Source: Bacillus solitudinis
Lineage (GTDB): Bacteria > Bacillota > Bacilli > Bacillales > Bacillaceae_D
NCBI RefSeq assembly: GCF_002797395.1
Contig: NZ_KZ454943.1
Coordinates: 547,315 to 611,314 of the forward strand
Length of the DNA: 64,000 nucleotides
Reading direction: 5' to 3'
The notes beneath the pieces are model-generated. The model was not told the origin of the DNA, did not search any database, and saw only the letters and a list, made by a program, of their open reading frames with translations. The position numbers and the translations under genes were made by a program. The stretch's first letter is position 1; every line of letters begins with the position of its first letter. Below are positions 51,402-61,257 of this stretch, piece after piece.

Positions 51402-53447
51402 TTATTTATGAAAAATGTATACGTCATATGGTTTCATCGTGACGTGAGATTCTAGTGTTTGACCAGAAAGCAGATCAACCATTTTTTCTTCTAAAAAAAT
51501 CTCCTGCGGCTGATGGGCGTAATTTAATAGGAAGATAAATTGTTGACCAGCTTTGGTTCGAATCGCTAACTCGACCTTTTCAGGTAAGGTCATGCTCTTG
51601 ATCGGTGTTTCAAGTTGTAACTCGGATAAAAGCATAAGAGCAATATCTAAATTAAAACCGCCTCCAAGATAATAGGCCGATCCTTTGCCGTATGCATGCT
51701 TGGTCAAAGCTGATTTACCTTCATAATACGTACCGTGAAAACGAGCCAACACGTTAACTTGGTCACTTTGAACAGTTAGTGTTTCGTTAAAATGTTCGAC
51801 CGTTCCTTGCTTGTCGTTCGTTGACCAAATGATCGATGGCGCTTCTTCAAATGGTCCAATCGTTGTAAAATCGTCAACGGTGATTCCAGTCAATTTTGAT
51901 AAGACCCCAGGGAATGGTTTCATATACGTCTGCCCTGAACCCTTTTTGTATCCGGAGCGACATCCGAACACAATCTTGCCGCCATTCTCTGTAAACTGTT
52001 CGAGCAACTGCGCAGTTTGTTCCGTCATAATCGCTGGATGCGGATAGATCAGAACATTGTATTTTTGTAAATCCTCTAATGTACTACTCTTGTGTAAGTT
52101 CAAAACATCAACCGGGATATGGCTATATTGAAACGCTTTGAACCATTCTTGTTGACTCGCTTTGGCAAAGGGACCATGCCATTCATCGAGCTCTCCGTCC
52201 CACTCATTATCATAATCAAAGACGATGGCCACTTCGGCTGTGTAGATTGATCCAGCAATGGCTTCGCCAACTTTTTGAATTTCTGAACTAACGTTGGTCA
52301 CTTCATCGACCCTGCGATTTGGCAAGTTATGATAATCATTGATTCCGTGCCAATAGATTTCTGATCCTTGAGTCGCTGTGCGCCAGCGGAAGTAGAGGAC
52401 CATGTCCGCTCCGTGCGCAATCGACTGATACGACCAGAGTCTTAATTGGCCAGGCTTGGGCGAAGGTTGCTTGATGCGATTCACCCAACCTCCAGGACCT
52501 GATTGTTGTTCGAAAATAGCAAAATTAGGAGAAATGCTCCGAACAATGCTTAAATTCCAAGACCATTTCCGATCGAGCAGCGGCTTGTTTGAATTCTCTG
52601 GAAAAATCGTACTAAAGTTTGGATACGAGTCATAAGCAAAGAAATCGAGCATGTCATCCGTTAGCTGATGGCTATTTAAATGTCCGAATAAGCCATTTGT
52701 TGTTACCCATTGCCGAGGAGCTTCGCGTCGAATAATATCGGCTTGCAATTTAGCAAATGAGATCGCACTATCTGAAATAAAGCGTTTCTCATCAAGCGCT
52801 TGATGAGGGTTAGGCGAATCCTGTACCGTCGGACGCGGCAAATAAATTTGTTCCCACTCTGTGTACGTTTGGTTCCAAAAGACCGTTCCCCACGCTTCGT
52901 TTACTTGATCAAGCGTCTTGTATTTGTCTTGTACCCACTTTCTAAAGGCACGATGGTCGCTATCTGAATAAAAGACATTCATTTCACAGTTTAACTCGTT
53001 ATCAATCTGCCAACCGACGATCTCTGGGTGATCTTTATAATGAAGGACCATTTCAGTCACAATTTTTTGACAGAGTTCACGGTAGATTTCAGAATTGTAA
53101 TTGTAATGTCGTCTCATCCCGTGTTGATACAAGACACCATTTTGTGACGCATTTAATACATCTGGATAGGTATGAGTCAGCCAAGCAGGTGGTGTCGCAG
53201 TGGGTGTCCCTAATATGACCTTTAATCCATGCCTACTCGCACATTCAATTGCTTCATCAAATAACTCAAAGGAATACTGGCCCTCTTGCGGTTCAAAGAT
53301 CGTCCAAGCAAACTCGCCCATTCGTACATATTGAAACTCTAACTCTTTCATACGTTTAAAATCATCGTCCCACAATGACTTAGGCCATTGCTCTGGATAG
53401 TAGCACACCCCTAATGTAATTTTCTTTTCTTGTAGTTGTTTTTTCAT
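51402..53447 (-). CDS. GH42 beta-galactosidase (intracellular) II
   Basis: 681 residues, no signal peptide. The N-terminus (ITLGVCYYPEQWPKSLWDDD) is typical of GanA/YesZ-like GH42. General acid Glu151 (GWQIDNELNCE), nucleophile Glu312 (AIFEQQSGPGGW). Start at MKKQLQEK behind TTTGGAGGGTTTATTTC. It overlaps nothing and sits 30 bp after the inner permease gene. It differs clearly from the neighbouring GH42, so this is not a recent duplication; the two probably split linkage or chain-length preference. Confidence 0.93.
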   Translation of the reverse strand: MKKQLQEKKITLGVCYYPEQWPKSLWDDDFKRMKELEFQYVRMGEFAWTIFEPQEGQYSFELFDEAIECASRHGLKVILGTPTATPPAWLTHTYPDVLNASQNGVLYQHGMRRHYNYNSEIYRELCQKIVTEMVLHYKDHPEIVGWQIDNELNCEMNVFYSDSDHRAFRKWVQDKYKTLDQVNEAWGTVFWNQTYTEWEQIYLPRPTVQDSPNPHQALDEKRFISDSAISFAKLQADIIRREAPRQWVTTNGLFGHLNSHQLTDDMLDFFAYDSYPNFSTIFPENSNKPLLDRKWSWNLSIVRSISPNFAIFEQQSGPGGWVNRIKQPSPKPGQLRLWSYQSIAHGADMVLYFRWRTATQGSEIYWHGINDYHNLPNRRVDEVTNVSSEIQKVGEAIAGSIYTAEVAIVFDYDNEWDGELDEWHGPFAKASQQEWFKAFQYSHIPVDVLNLHKSSTLEDLQKYNVLIYPHPAIMTEQTAQLLEQFTENGGKIVFGCRSGYKKGSGQTYMKPFPGVLSKLTGITVDDFTTIGPFEEAPSIIWSTNDKQGTVEHFNETLTVQSDQVNVLARFHGTYYEGKSALTKHAYGKGSAYYLGGGFNLDIALMLLSELQLETPIKSMTLPEKVELAIRTKAGQQFIFLLNYAHQPQEIFLEEKMVDLLSGQTLESHVTMKPYDVYIFHK

Positions 53448-53477
53448 GAAATAAACCCTCCAAATCAGTAAGAACAT

Positions 53478-54308
53478 CTACTCCTTCACAGAACCTCCTA
53501 AGATTCCAGAAACGAAATGCTTTTGTAAAATTAAGAATACGATTAAAACTGGGATGACCGAAATTGCCGTACCGAGCATTAATTGACCATAGTCGACAGA
53601 GTTTAAACCGGCTAACGTTGAGAGCGCGACAGGCAATGTATACATATCTTGAGTCGACATAACAATTAATGGCCACATAAAGTTATTCCACTGAAACGTA
53701 AATAAGAAAATACCAACCGCCGCAAGAGCCGGCTTCATAATTGGCATGACAATTTTTGAGAAGATAAAAATTTCACCAGCACCATCAATTCGTGCTGCTT
53801 CTAATAAGGAATTCGGAATTCCTTTCATGTTTTGTCTAATCAAAAATATTGCAAATGGATAACTCAATTGCGGGAGAATAACCGCACGATATGTGTTGAT
53901 CCAATCAAGATTCCCGAACAACTGGAAAAGCGGGATGATCGTTGCTTGATAAGGAATCATCATCGCTAACAACAACATAGCGAAAATGACTTCTTTTCCT
54001 TTAAACTCAAACTTGGCAAACGCATACCCAGCCGAAGCACAAATGAGCAAACTAAAGATGACAAAGATGACAGAAATAAGCGTCGAATTGATTAAGGCAC
54101 TGAAAATATCAATCGACTGACTGAGATTTCGTAAGTTTTCCATTAAATAATCCCCAGGTACGAGCTTAGGTGGGAATGATAAGATTTGACCGGATGGATT
54201 AGTTGCCCCGACGAGCATCCAATAAAAAGGAAACAATGATACGAATACACCGATAGCTAATATGAAATACAGACATAATTGTGGTAGCAAACGTTTATTT
54301 AAGTTCAT
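53478..54308 (-). CDS. Carbohydrate ABC transporter permease (MalG type)
   Basis: 276 residues, six membrane helices, with the EAA loop ARIDGAGEIFIFSKIVMPIMKPAL that docks the ATPase. It shares one base with the preceding permease gene. The operon encodes no ATPase, so a shared MsmX-type ATPase encoded elsewhere is expected, as is usual for Bacillus sugar importers of this class. Confidence 0.93.
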   Translation of the reverse strand: MNLNKRLLPQLCLYFILAIGVFVSLFPFYWMLVGATNPSGQILSFPPKLVPGDYLMENLRNLSQSIDIFSALINSTLISVIFVIFSLLICASAGYAFAKFEFKGKEVIFAMLLLAMMIPYQATIIPLFQLFGNLDWINTYRAVILPQLSYPFAIFLIRQNMKGIPNSLLEAARIDGAGEIFIFSKIVMPIMKPALAAVGIFLFTFQWNNFMWPLIVMSTQDMYTLPVALSTLAGLNSVDYGQLMLGTAISVIPVLIVFLILQKHFVSGILGGSVKE

Positions 54309-55231
54309 TAGTCATCCCTCGCTACTTTGAATTGAACCCAAGAAATAACAGCGATAAATAAGACAATGACATACGCTAATGCAGCCGCATATCCAAAATC
54401 AAAGTACTGAAATCCTTGGTTATATAAATAGTAAGTAATCGTTAATGTGGCGTTATTTGGTCCGCCTCCCGTTAAGTTATACGGCTCATCAAACAGTTGA
54501 AATGTCCCAATAGTAGACAAAACAAATGTAAAGAGCAAAACGGGCTTTAACTGAGGAATGGTAATCGTGAAAAATTTTCGAATAGTCCCAGCGCCATCGA
54601 TGCTCGCTGCTTCATATAAATCCTTTGAAATGTTTTGCAGTCCAGCGAGTATAATAACCATGTTATACCCAGTCCATCTCCAAGTGACTACGATGATCAG
54701 TGACACTTTTGCCCAAAATGGATTCGATAACCAATTTACGCCTTCTAACCCAATCGACGTTAGGATGTAATTCACAAATCCAAAATTTCCATTCAATAAA
54801 AGCGTAAAGATGATCGATGCCGCAACTAAAGACGTGACAGCTGGCGTGAAAAAGGCAACTCGGAAAAAGCCTTTCATCTTTAATAAACTAGAATTTAATA
54901 ACACGGCTAAAAGCAACGCAAGTGAAAGCATAATCGGAACTTGCACGACTAAAATAATGAGCGTGTTGCCCATTGCTTTATAAAATAAAGGGTCTCCAAA
55001 CATTCTCGTATAGTTAGAAAACCCTGCAAAGACATATTCACCTGAGACTCTTGTTTGAAAGCTTAAAAAGAAAGAGGCGACGATCGGATAAGCTGTAAAA
55101 AAGAGAAATAAAAGTACAGCAGGGGCCACAAAGATATACGGCGCCGATTTGACGTTAATCAGTTGCTTTTTCGGTTTCTTATGGTTCTTGTTTAACGATT
55201 GTTCATTTAAAGGTTGCTGGGTTATCATCAT
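54308..55231 (-). CDS. Carbohydrate ABC transporter permease (MalF/UgpA type)
   Basis: 307 residues, six membrane helices after a basic, Gln/Asn/Lys-rich cytoplasmic start. EAA loop: EAASIDGAGTIRKFFTITIPQLKP. Start at the ATG behind AAAGGAGTCGTTC; the 14-residue upstream extension is not supported. Pairs with the MalG-type permease. Confidence 0.92.
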   Translation of the reverse strand: MMITQQPLNEQSLNKNHKKPKKQLINVKSAPYIFVAPAVLLFLFFTAYPIVASFFLSFQTRVSGEYVFAGFSNYTRMFGDPLFYKAMGNTLIILVVQVPIMLSLALLLAVLLNSSLLKMKGFFRVAFFTPAVTSLVAASIIFTLLLNGNFGFVNYILTSIGLEGVNWLSNPFWAKVSLIIVVTWRWTGYNMVIILAGLQNISKDLYEAASIDGAGTIRKFFTITIPQLKPVLLFTFVLSTIGTFQLFDEPYNLTGGGPNNATLTITYYLYNQGFQYFDFGYAAALAYVIVLFIAVISWVQFKVARDD

Positions 55232-55303
55232 GAACGACTCCTTTAGAAGAGGCTGACTCTTGTAGGCTTGCAATTGTAGAAATCAGCCTCCTTGTTCTAC
55301 TTG

Positions 55304-56617
55304 CTATTCTGCTACATCGCGTCCAGTTTGTCGTTGCGCTTGTTCCTCAGCCGATTGAATCATGGCGTCAATCGGTTGATCTTCTAATAAAAAGGCTTCG
55401 ATCGAACTTAACATAATTTGTCTTACGGCAAGTTCATCTGATGCGTGATTCACTGCTGGAATATTCGGTACCGTATCAGCAAACTGTTGGAAAAATGGCT
55501 TATTGTTAAAGAACTCTTGATCTTCACTGAAAAACGGCTCATCATATGCAGCTAACAGCGACGGGAACAATCCACGATTTTGCAGAGAAAGCGTTTGTGC
55601 TTCAATGTTCGTTGTTGCAAACTCAGCAAACATATAAGCCGCAACTTTGTTGTTGGAGTTACTCGGAATTGCTAAAGCAGATCCACCATTGTTTGATGCA
55701 CGAACGCCACCTTCTTCAAAAGCAGGCAATTCAAACATACCCCAGTTACCAGATAATTCAGGCATTTGTTCAAGCATTGTTCCACTCCACCAAACAGCAT
55801 CCGGATGTGTAGCGACTTGGCCATTCTTCATTGCAGCCACTTGCCCGTCCCAGTTGTCTGTGTAAGCGATCAGCCCAGCGTCTTTTAGTTCTGTAAGCAA
55901 TTCAGAAGCATTCGCCGCTTCTTCTGACGTTAAATTCAAGTGTCCGTCTTCATCATTTGTAAAGTAGTAGCTTCCTTGTTGTTGCAAAAGGATACGGAAC
56001 AAGTTGTCATCATACATTCCTAAAAATGCATTGCCCGTATGCTCGACAACTTGCTTTCCTGCCTCGATGTAATCATCCCACGTTTCGATTGCTTCTGGAT
56101 CAACGCCAGCCTCTTCAAAAATATCGGTACGATACATAACACCAACAGGTCCTAAATCACGAGGCATCGCAATAATGTTTCCATCTACGTCTTTTAACCC
56201 AGCCCATTTCCCTTCAGGAAAAGCAGCATCGTACTCGTCATAGCCCATGTCAGTTAAATTCGCAAATGCATCCGGGAATTGATCCGTAAAGGAATTGATC
56301 CGATTGTTTTCCACTTGAACGACATCTGGCAATCCACTTCCGCCACTGGACAACCCAGCATTTAAGCGTTGATACACTTGGTCAACTCCTATGTTATTAA
56401 CAGTTACATTAATGTTCGGATACTTTTTTTGAAATAAAGGCAGTACATCTTGTTCAAGGTAATTCGCTTCAAGTGCCCAAGCCCAGACCGTGATGTCCCC
56501 ACTAATTTCTTCTGGATTCTCAAGTTCTTCCTGTTCACTTGCACTGTCAGAACCACCACACCCAGCTAACATAGCTACAATAAAAAGAAATACACCTAGA
56601 AATTTCAAATGTTTCAC
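55304..56617 (-). CDS. Sugar-binding lipoprotein of the galactoside ABC importer
   Basis: 437-residue family 1 extracellular binding protein with lipobox MLAGCGG, a short acidic linker and the motif NRGLFPSLLAAY near the C-terminus. First gene of the operon SBP-permease-permease-GH42-GH42, consistent with higher expression. Upstream lie a consensus promoter, paired operators and a cre site. Ligand inferred from the two GH42 enzymes: a galacto- or arabino-oligosaccharide. Confidence 0.93.
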   Translation of the reverse strand: MKHLKFLGVFLFIVAMLAGCGGSDSASEQEELENPEEISGDITVWAWALEANYLEQDVLPLFQKKYPNINVTVNNIGVDQVYQRLNAGLSSGGSGLPDVVQVENNRINSFTDQFPDAFANLTDMGYDEYDAAFPEGKWAGLKDVDGNIIAMPRDLGPVGVMYRTDIFEEAGVDPEAIETWDDYIEAGKQVVEHTGNAFLGMYDDNLFRILLQQQGSYYFTNDEDGHLNLTSEEAANASELLTELKDAGLIAYTDNWDGQVAAMKNGQVATHPDAVWWSGTMLEQMPELSGNWGMFELPAFEEGGVRASNNGGSALAIPSNSNNKVAAYMFAEFATTNIEAQTLSLQNRGLFPSLLAAYDEPFFSEDQEFFNNKPFFQQFADTVPNIPAVNHASDELAVRQIMLSSIEAFLLEDQPIDAMIQSAEEQAQRQTGRDVAE

Positions 56618-56692
56618 TACTCGTCACTCCCTTAATGAATTTATATTAACCACTCTTTACTAGAGGGGGCTAACCAATAGATTCGAAACGCA

Positions 56693-56706
56693 GGAAAGCG
56701 CATTCA
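56693..56706 (-). promoter_or_regulatory. cre (CcpA) site upstream of the GH42 operon
   Basis: TGAATGCGCTTTCC on the minus strand matches 12 of 14 positions of TGWAANCGNTNWCA. It lies about 35 bp downstream of the predicted start site, where CcpA acts as a roadblock. Confidence 0.6.
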
Positions 56707-56741
56707 ATTAATCAAATTTTTCGAATCCTTATTATGAGATT

Positions 56742-56811
56742 AGTATAAAACTAACAGTACAAGTTGTCAACAAATATCGTTGGAACTACAAAAAATAGAT
56801 ACAAGTTGTAT
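56742..56811 (-). promoter_or_regulatory. GH42 operon promoter with two phased operators
   Basis: TTGACA (56765-56770) and TATACT (56742-56747) are 17 bp apart on the minus strand. TACAAGTTGT occurs at 56758-56767 over the spacer and again in the perfect palindrome ATACAAGTTGTAT at 56799-56811. Centres are 42 bp apart, four helical turns, suiting cooperative binding by the AraR-like repressor. Confidence 0.65.
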
Positions 56812-57646
56812 TTAAATAAACAAGATTATCGGATGTATCCCTGATAGGTACTCTACTTCTTACTAAAATCTAGAAGACTATTTAAGCCACTTATCTTTTT
56901 TATCTTTTAGGAATTGTTAAACGTAAAATGTCTTTTTCCCAACTAGATTAACTAATTCAAAATAAATAACCGTTCTTGGTTATACCAAGAAACGGTTATA
57001 CTTTAGAAAAGGCTCTTTCAAAGAAGACTAGAATGCTCAGGTCGATTCTTCAAAATTTTCTTTCCAAGAATAGCGATAAAATAAAGAATTGTATCGAACT
57101 AATATTTCCGTTGTGACAGAAGCATTTATGGTTTACTATTCAACTCTCTTGTAAAGGTAAGGGAAGAACTGCCCCATAGCACTGACCAAGAAATCCTCGC
57201 GAACTGTCCAAAGCCGTCGTCCATCAGAGACCTGTCCTTATGAAGACTGCAATTCTTCTTTTATTAAATAAGCTAAGAAATCATCATAGCCTCCTATCAA
57301 ACGTTTCTTTCATAAGGGGCTAACAACCTTCTGGCTTAAAAAGGGATGTCTTACTATATGGGACACTGCCTAGATTTTCAGAATGTCAATATCATCTCTC
57401 TGTAGCTACGATGAAGTAGCGGTCTTCAAAACTGCTACCACAACGTCAGGAGGGATAGCCAAATATTCAGCTATCCCCTCATGACTACCCCTAGTAAAAT
57501 AGTGATTTAGCTACTCACGGCCTGTAATTTAGCAGCACTGACTTATAATTCAATTAGCGGAACATCTGCTTCGTGAACTAGCCCTAATTGACGCTTAAGC
57601 AATGAAGGTAAATTCATATGTTCAAGTGATATCTATTTCACCTTAT
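56812..57646. other. Intergenic stretch with two hairpins, no gene
   Basis: About 830 bp. A strong hairpin at 56966-56999 (ATAACCGTT-CTTGG/CCAAG-AACGGTTAT) and a smaller one at 57452-57477 (GGGATAGC/GCTATCCC) could end the GH3 transcript. The rest has scattered short frames without ribosome sites, possibly decayed DNA. Confidence 0.5.
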
Positions 57647-60600
57647 TTAATTATTTTTTCCTTGATTACCGCCAGAGTTTCCTCCTTGGTTTCCTTTAGT
57701 TTTTTTCTCGATAAGTTGGATTGTGTCAACACGAATATCCTTATTATCAAATACAAGATACAAGTTTGATGTACCTGTAGATTTTTTAATTGGCTTAGTG
57801 ACTTCTACATAAGCCATTTCGTGAAGGGTTGCTCCACTACCGTCGTTACTTGGAACTGTGTAAGTGGATTCACCAGTTTCCTTAAATTTTAATACAGCTA
57901 ATTTTTCTCCTGTAGGAGAATCTTTTCTTATTTCAATTGTAGATTTTGGATTAGATGAAGCTACCCTTAATATTACATCTTTCACATTGGTCAAATCTAC
58001 TTTTGGTATACCAACCCATGAATCAGTTCCAGCTGACATAACAGCATAATATTGACCAGCATAAGTTGTTGATCTTTCCTTAGACACTTCGCGATATAAG
58101 AGATTGTTGTTATGGAAAGCATGATCCCATACATTAGCAGGCTCAGATAAATCTAAAGTAGCTAATGTTTTACCCGTAACTGTTAGTGATTTTGACAGTT
58201 TTATATCTGCAGAAGACTGTCCAACCATCAACTTATAGTTTCCAGTTTCTACTATTTTCTCCTGTCTATTTACATCCCATATTGCAAAATCCTCTGGATT
58301 TACAGTAATCGTTACTGTTTTTGTTTCATTTGCAGGAATGTATTCTTTACCGAAAGCTATAAGCTGTTTTTTCGGAACGTTCGAACCATATTCAGAAGTA
58401 TTATTTGTAACATATAGCTGAATCACCTCTGACGAACCAATAGATCCAGTGTTCCTTACATCAACTTTAACATCAAAAGTTCCATCTGCATTTACACGAT
58501 TTGGCACTTGAAGATTACTATAGTCAAATGTCGTATAGCTCAATCCATATCCAAATGGATAAGTTACCTCAGCGTCAGTATATTGATACGTAAGTTTCGA
58601 TTCTGCAGGATCAGAGTTCGTCATATCCACAGTAAATCGCGGATCGATTTGATCTAGAGAGCTAATTTTATCACCTTCAGGCAAGCTGTACTCGCTTATT
58701 GCTGGGAATGATGAAATATCTTTATACCAAGTGCTTTGAAGGCGTCCACTTGGAACCACTTCTCCAAACAGTACTTCAGCCAGAGCTTTTCCTTCGAACT
58801 GACCTCCATAAGGAGCAAATAATATAGAATCTATATTCGAATCATTTTGAATTTGTTCCATTCCTACAGGGAAGCTCGCACTAATAACTACTACTGTCTG
58901 TTTACCTTGTGCTTTAAATTCTGCAGCAGCTTTTGTTGCTAGTTCTAGTTGGTCTTCCCCCATATCTAGACGTGCACGGTCAACACCCTCACTTGTATTA
59001 ATTTGCGCAGGAGCCCCGATTACGATGACTGCATAATCATTGGATGTTGCTAACTCTGTCGCAACGTCCCCTGGCTCTTGTAGCACTACTTCTTTGAAGG
59101 TCACAGAACCTTTGTCCGTTAAATTCTTAAAGTATTCTACATTCGTATTCGCTGTAACAGAATCTCCGGATACCGCTATATAGTTACCGTCTGTTAAGAA
59201 AGAAGTTTCAAATCCACCTTGGAAAGAACCTTTAAACCCACCCTGACGAATACTCTTATCTTCTCCAACATTCTCATATGAGAAAACTCCATTCACATAT
59301 GGGTTGAAAGGCAGTAATGTTGTTGGTCTGTTTCCATTCAATTCTATCGTAGCGTCCCTCGTATTTCGCATTAAGTATTTACCATTTGCTAATGATGTAA
59401 AGCTGTAAGCGTCCTGTCCCCAATCATATACTTCAAAAACTTCATTTTTTGAAACATACTCGCCAGTTCCCACATTATAGGAATAGGCTTCATCAGCTTC
59501 TGCAGCAGGTTCTCCACCAGCTTGTAAGATTCCATTCGTAGTTCCAAGATCAGCAGTTAAATACTTGCCAGTTGCGTTAGACTTCAACGCTATCAACTTA
59601 CCACCAGAGCGAACTTCAACTTGATCATCACCAAGCTTATCTGAAATTGCATCCGCAATTGTAAGATTCGCTCCAGGCAAAGTTGGTGTTCCAGCTGAAT
59701 ACAATGTCTTATTACGGTATTCCGCAAACTGCCCCAACACGGCCACATTCTTATTTTCAGCTATCGGCAGAGTTCCATTATTTTTTAATAATACAATACT
59801 TTCTCTAGCAGCTTGTAAGGCGATTTCTTGATTTTTAGTGTCATCAGCATTTACAGGGTTGGAAATAAGATCATTATATGGATAACCAATTGGAAGTCCA
59901 TTCTCATCCCTCTCATTGAAATACCCCAAACGCACATACAATTCAAGTATAGGTCGCACAGCTTCCTTTAGCTTGGTTTCATCTACATTGAACAGCCCGC
60001 GATTAATTCCATCGACTGATTGTGCTTTATCTGGATTTCCCGGACTACCATTGAAACTTGGATTCCCCCATGTAGAAGCAATATTAGCTAAAAGTGCCGA
60101 TAGATGAGCATTATCAGGAACGTAGCTCGAATCATAACCATTTCCAAGACCTGTCACTAAATCGGTAACTGACCCATAATCAGTGATTAAAGAGACACTA
60201 TAAGGTGAGACCTCTCTTGCGATCTTAATATTTGGTGAAATGGAATTGGGAACTCCATTCGTTTTGCCATAGGAAGTCATAAAACCAGCAACAGAACCGT
60301 TTTCAATTTGACGAAGAAATGTTGGAAGCTGATATTCGTGTAAAGCGCGAACACCTACGTTGTTACTGGTGTTTTTGCGAAACCACTGTGCATTATAAAC
60401 TGCAAAGTGCTTACTCTGAATCCCCGTTTTAAGATAAAAATCATTATCTTTTGACTGATCAATTAAATCAACTCCTGAAACCCCTGAACCCATTGAACTT
60501 GCTAATCTGCTAGCCATAAAGGGGTCTTCGGAAAATCCTTCATCGTAACGCCCACTTAGCGGATTATTTCGTATATCACCAATGGCCGACCACATTAATG

Positions 60601-61075
60601 CCAAGGAGCTATCCTCGACGGGAACACTTCCACGTTTTTCGTCCCCAATTACAGTTCCTACTTGTTTAGCCAAATCCTCGTTCCAGGAATTACCTAGTCC
60701 AATAAATGACGGGAAATCCGTGTATACACCCTGTACGTGATCCTTCCCATCCAAGTAAACCGGTAATGAATACCCCGCCTTAACCGTTCTCGTTCGGATA
60801 ATGTTTCCTTCCGCATCTCGATAGGTTTGCCTTCCATTTGAGAAGTAAATCAAATCTTCAAAACTCATATCGTTGTCCATTATAAAATTAACAAACGGTG
60901 TTAAGTGCTCAGGATTCCCACTGAATATTGGACGTCCATCCTTCCCTCTTTCAGGTACATAGGCTGTAGAGGATTCTGCAAAAGCAATACTCTGACCTAA
61001 ACAACTTAACAACATTACCAAAGCCATGAACAAGGAAAATGTTCTTCGTGATTTGTGAAATTTCCTTTTTAGCAT
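57647..61075 (-). CDS. Large secreted GH3 glycoside hydrolase
   Basis: 1142 residues: signal peptide (cleavage near AFAES), GH3 N-terminal barrel with GFSEDPF (about 180), SKHF (222-225) and MTSYGKTNG, and nucleophile Asp299 in SLITDYG. Next come GH3 C-terminal domain pieces (ESIVLLKNNGTLPI; YPFGYGLSYTTFDY), interrupted by an inserted module of about 150 residues (GKLIALKSNATGKYLT..., fascin/beta-trefoil-like). A FnIII-like domain and a C-terminal CBM6-like module (LDLSEPANVWD...) follow, with a Gly/Asn-rich tail. Likely beta-glucosidase, beta-xylosidase or related on plant glycans. Confidence 0.85.
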   Translation of the reverse strand: MLKRKFHKSRRTFSLFMALVMLLSCLGQSIAFAESSTAYVPERGKDGRPIFSGNPEHLTPFVNFIMDNDMSFEDLIYFSNGRQTYRDAEGNIIRTRTVKAGYSLPVYLDGKDHVQGVYTDFPSFIGLGNSWNEDLAKQVGTVIGDEKRGSVPVEDSSLALMWSAIGDIRNNPLSGRYDEGFSEDPFMASRLASSMGSGVSGVDLIDQSKDNDFYLKTGIQSKHFAVYNAQWFRKNTSNNVGVRALHEYQLPTFLRQIENGSVAGFMTSYGKTNGVPNSISPNIKIAREVSPYSVSLITDYGSVTDLVTGLGNGYDSSYVPDNAHLSALLANIASTWGNPSFNGSPGNPDKAQSVDGINRGLFNVDETKLKEAVRPILELYVRLGYFNERDENGLPIGYPYNDLISNPVNADDTKNQEIALQAARESIVLLKNNGTLPIAENKNVAVLGQFAEYRNKTLYSAGTPTLPGANLTIADAISDKLGDDQVEVRSGGKLIALKSNATGKYLTADLGTTNGILQAGGEPAAEADEAYSYNVGTGEYVSKNEVFEVYDWGQDAYSFTSLANGKYLMRNTRDATIELNGNRPTTLLPFNPYVNGVFSYENVGEDKSIRQGGFKGSFQGGFETSFLTDGNYIAVSGDSVTANTNVEYFKNLTDKGSVTFKEVVLQEPGDVATELATSNDYAVIVIGAPAQINTSEGVDRARLDMGEDQLELATKAAAEFKAQGKQTVVVISASFPVGMEQIQNDSNIDSILFAPYGGQFEGKALAEVLFGEVVPSGRLQSTWYKDISSFPAISEYSLPEGDKISSLDQIDPRFTVDMTNSDPAESKLTYQYTDAEVTYPFGYGLSYTTFDYSNLQVPNRVNADGTFDVKVDVRNTGSIGSSEVIQLYVTNNTSEYGSNVPKKQLIAFGKEYIPANETKTVTITVNPEDFAIWDVNRQEKIVETGNYKLMVGQSSADIKLSKSLTVTGKTLATLDLSEPANVWDHAFHNNNLLYREVSKERSTTYAGQYYAVMSAGTDSWVGIPKVDLTNVKDVILRVASSNPKSTIEIRKDSPTGEKLAVLKFKETGESTYTVPSNDGSGATLHEMAYVEVTKPIKKSTGTSNLYLVFDNKDIRVDTIQLIEKKTKGNQGGNSGGNQGKNN

Positions 61076-61100
61076 ATTTCACCTTACCCCTCTTAAATTT

Positions 61101-61114
61101 TGATTACGCTTTCA
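61101..61114 (-). promoter_or_regulatory. cre (CcpA) site upstream of the GH3 gene
   Basis: TGAAAGCGTAATCA on the minus strand matches the cre consensus at 13 of 14 positions, 26 bp before the GH3 start. Confidence 0.65.
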
Positions 61115-61207
61115 TAAGTGAATATAGCATTCTTAAACGCTCCATACAGTAGAGAAATGTAAAGAAAAGTTTAACTTTATAGAATAGTGAAAAAATTAAT
61201 ACAAAAA

Positions 61208-61243
61208 AACGATCCTATTGGCTGCATAACCAATCAGATCGTT
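61208..61243 (-). terminator. Terminator of the permease pair
   Basis: Stem AACGATCCTATTGG / CCAATCAGATCGTT with seven T on the minus strand, 15 bp after the permease stop, isolating it from the GH3 gene. Confidence 0.85.
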
Positions 61244-61257
61244 CTTTTACCTTTCTA

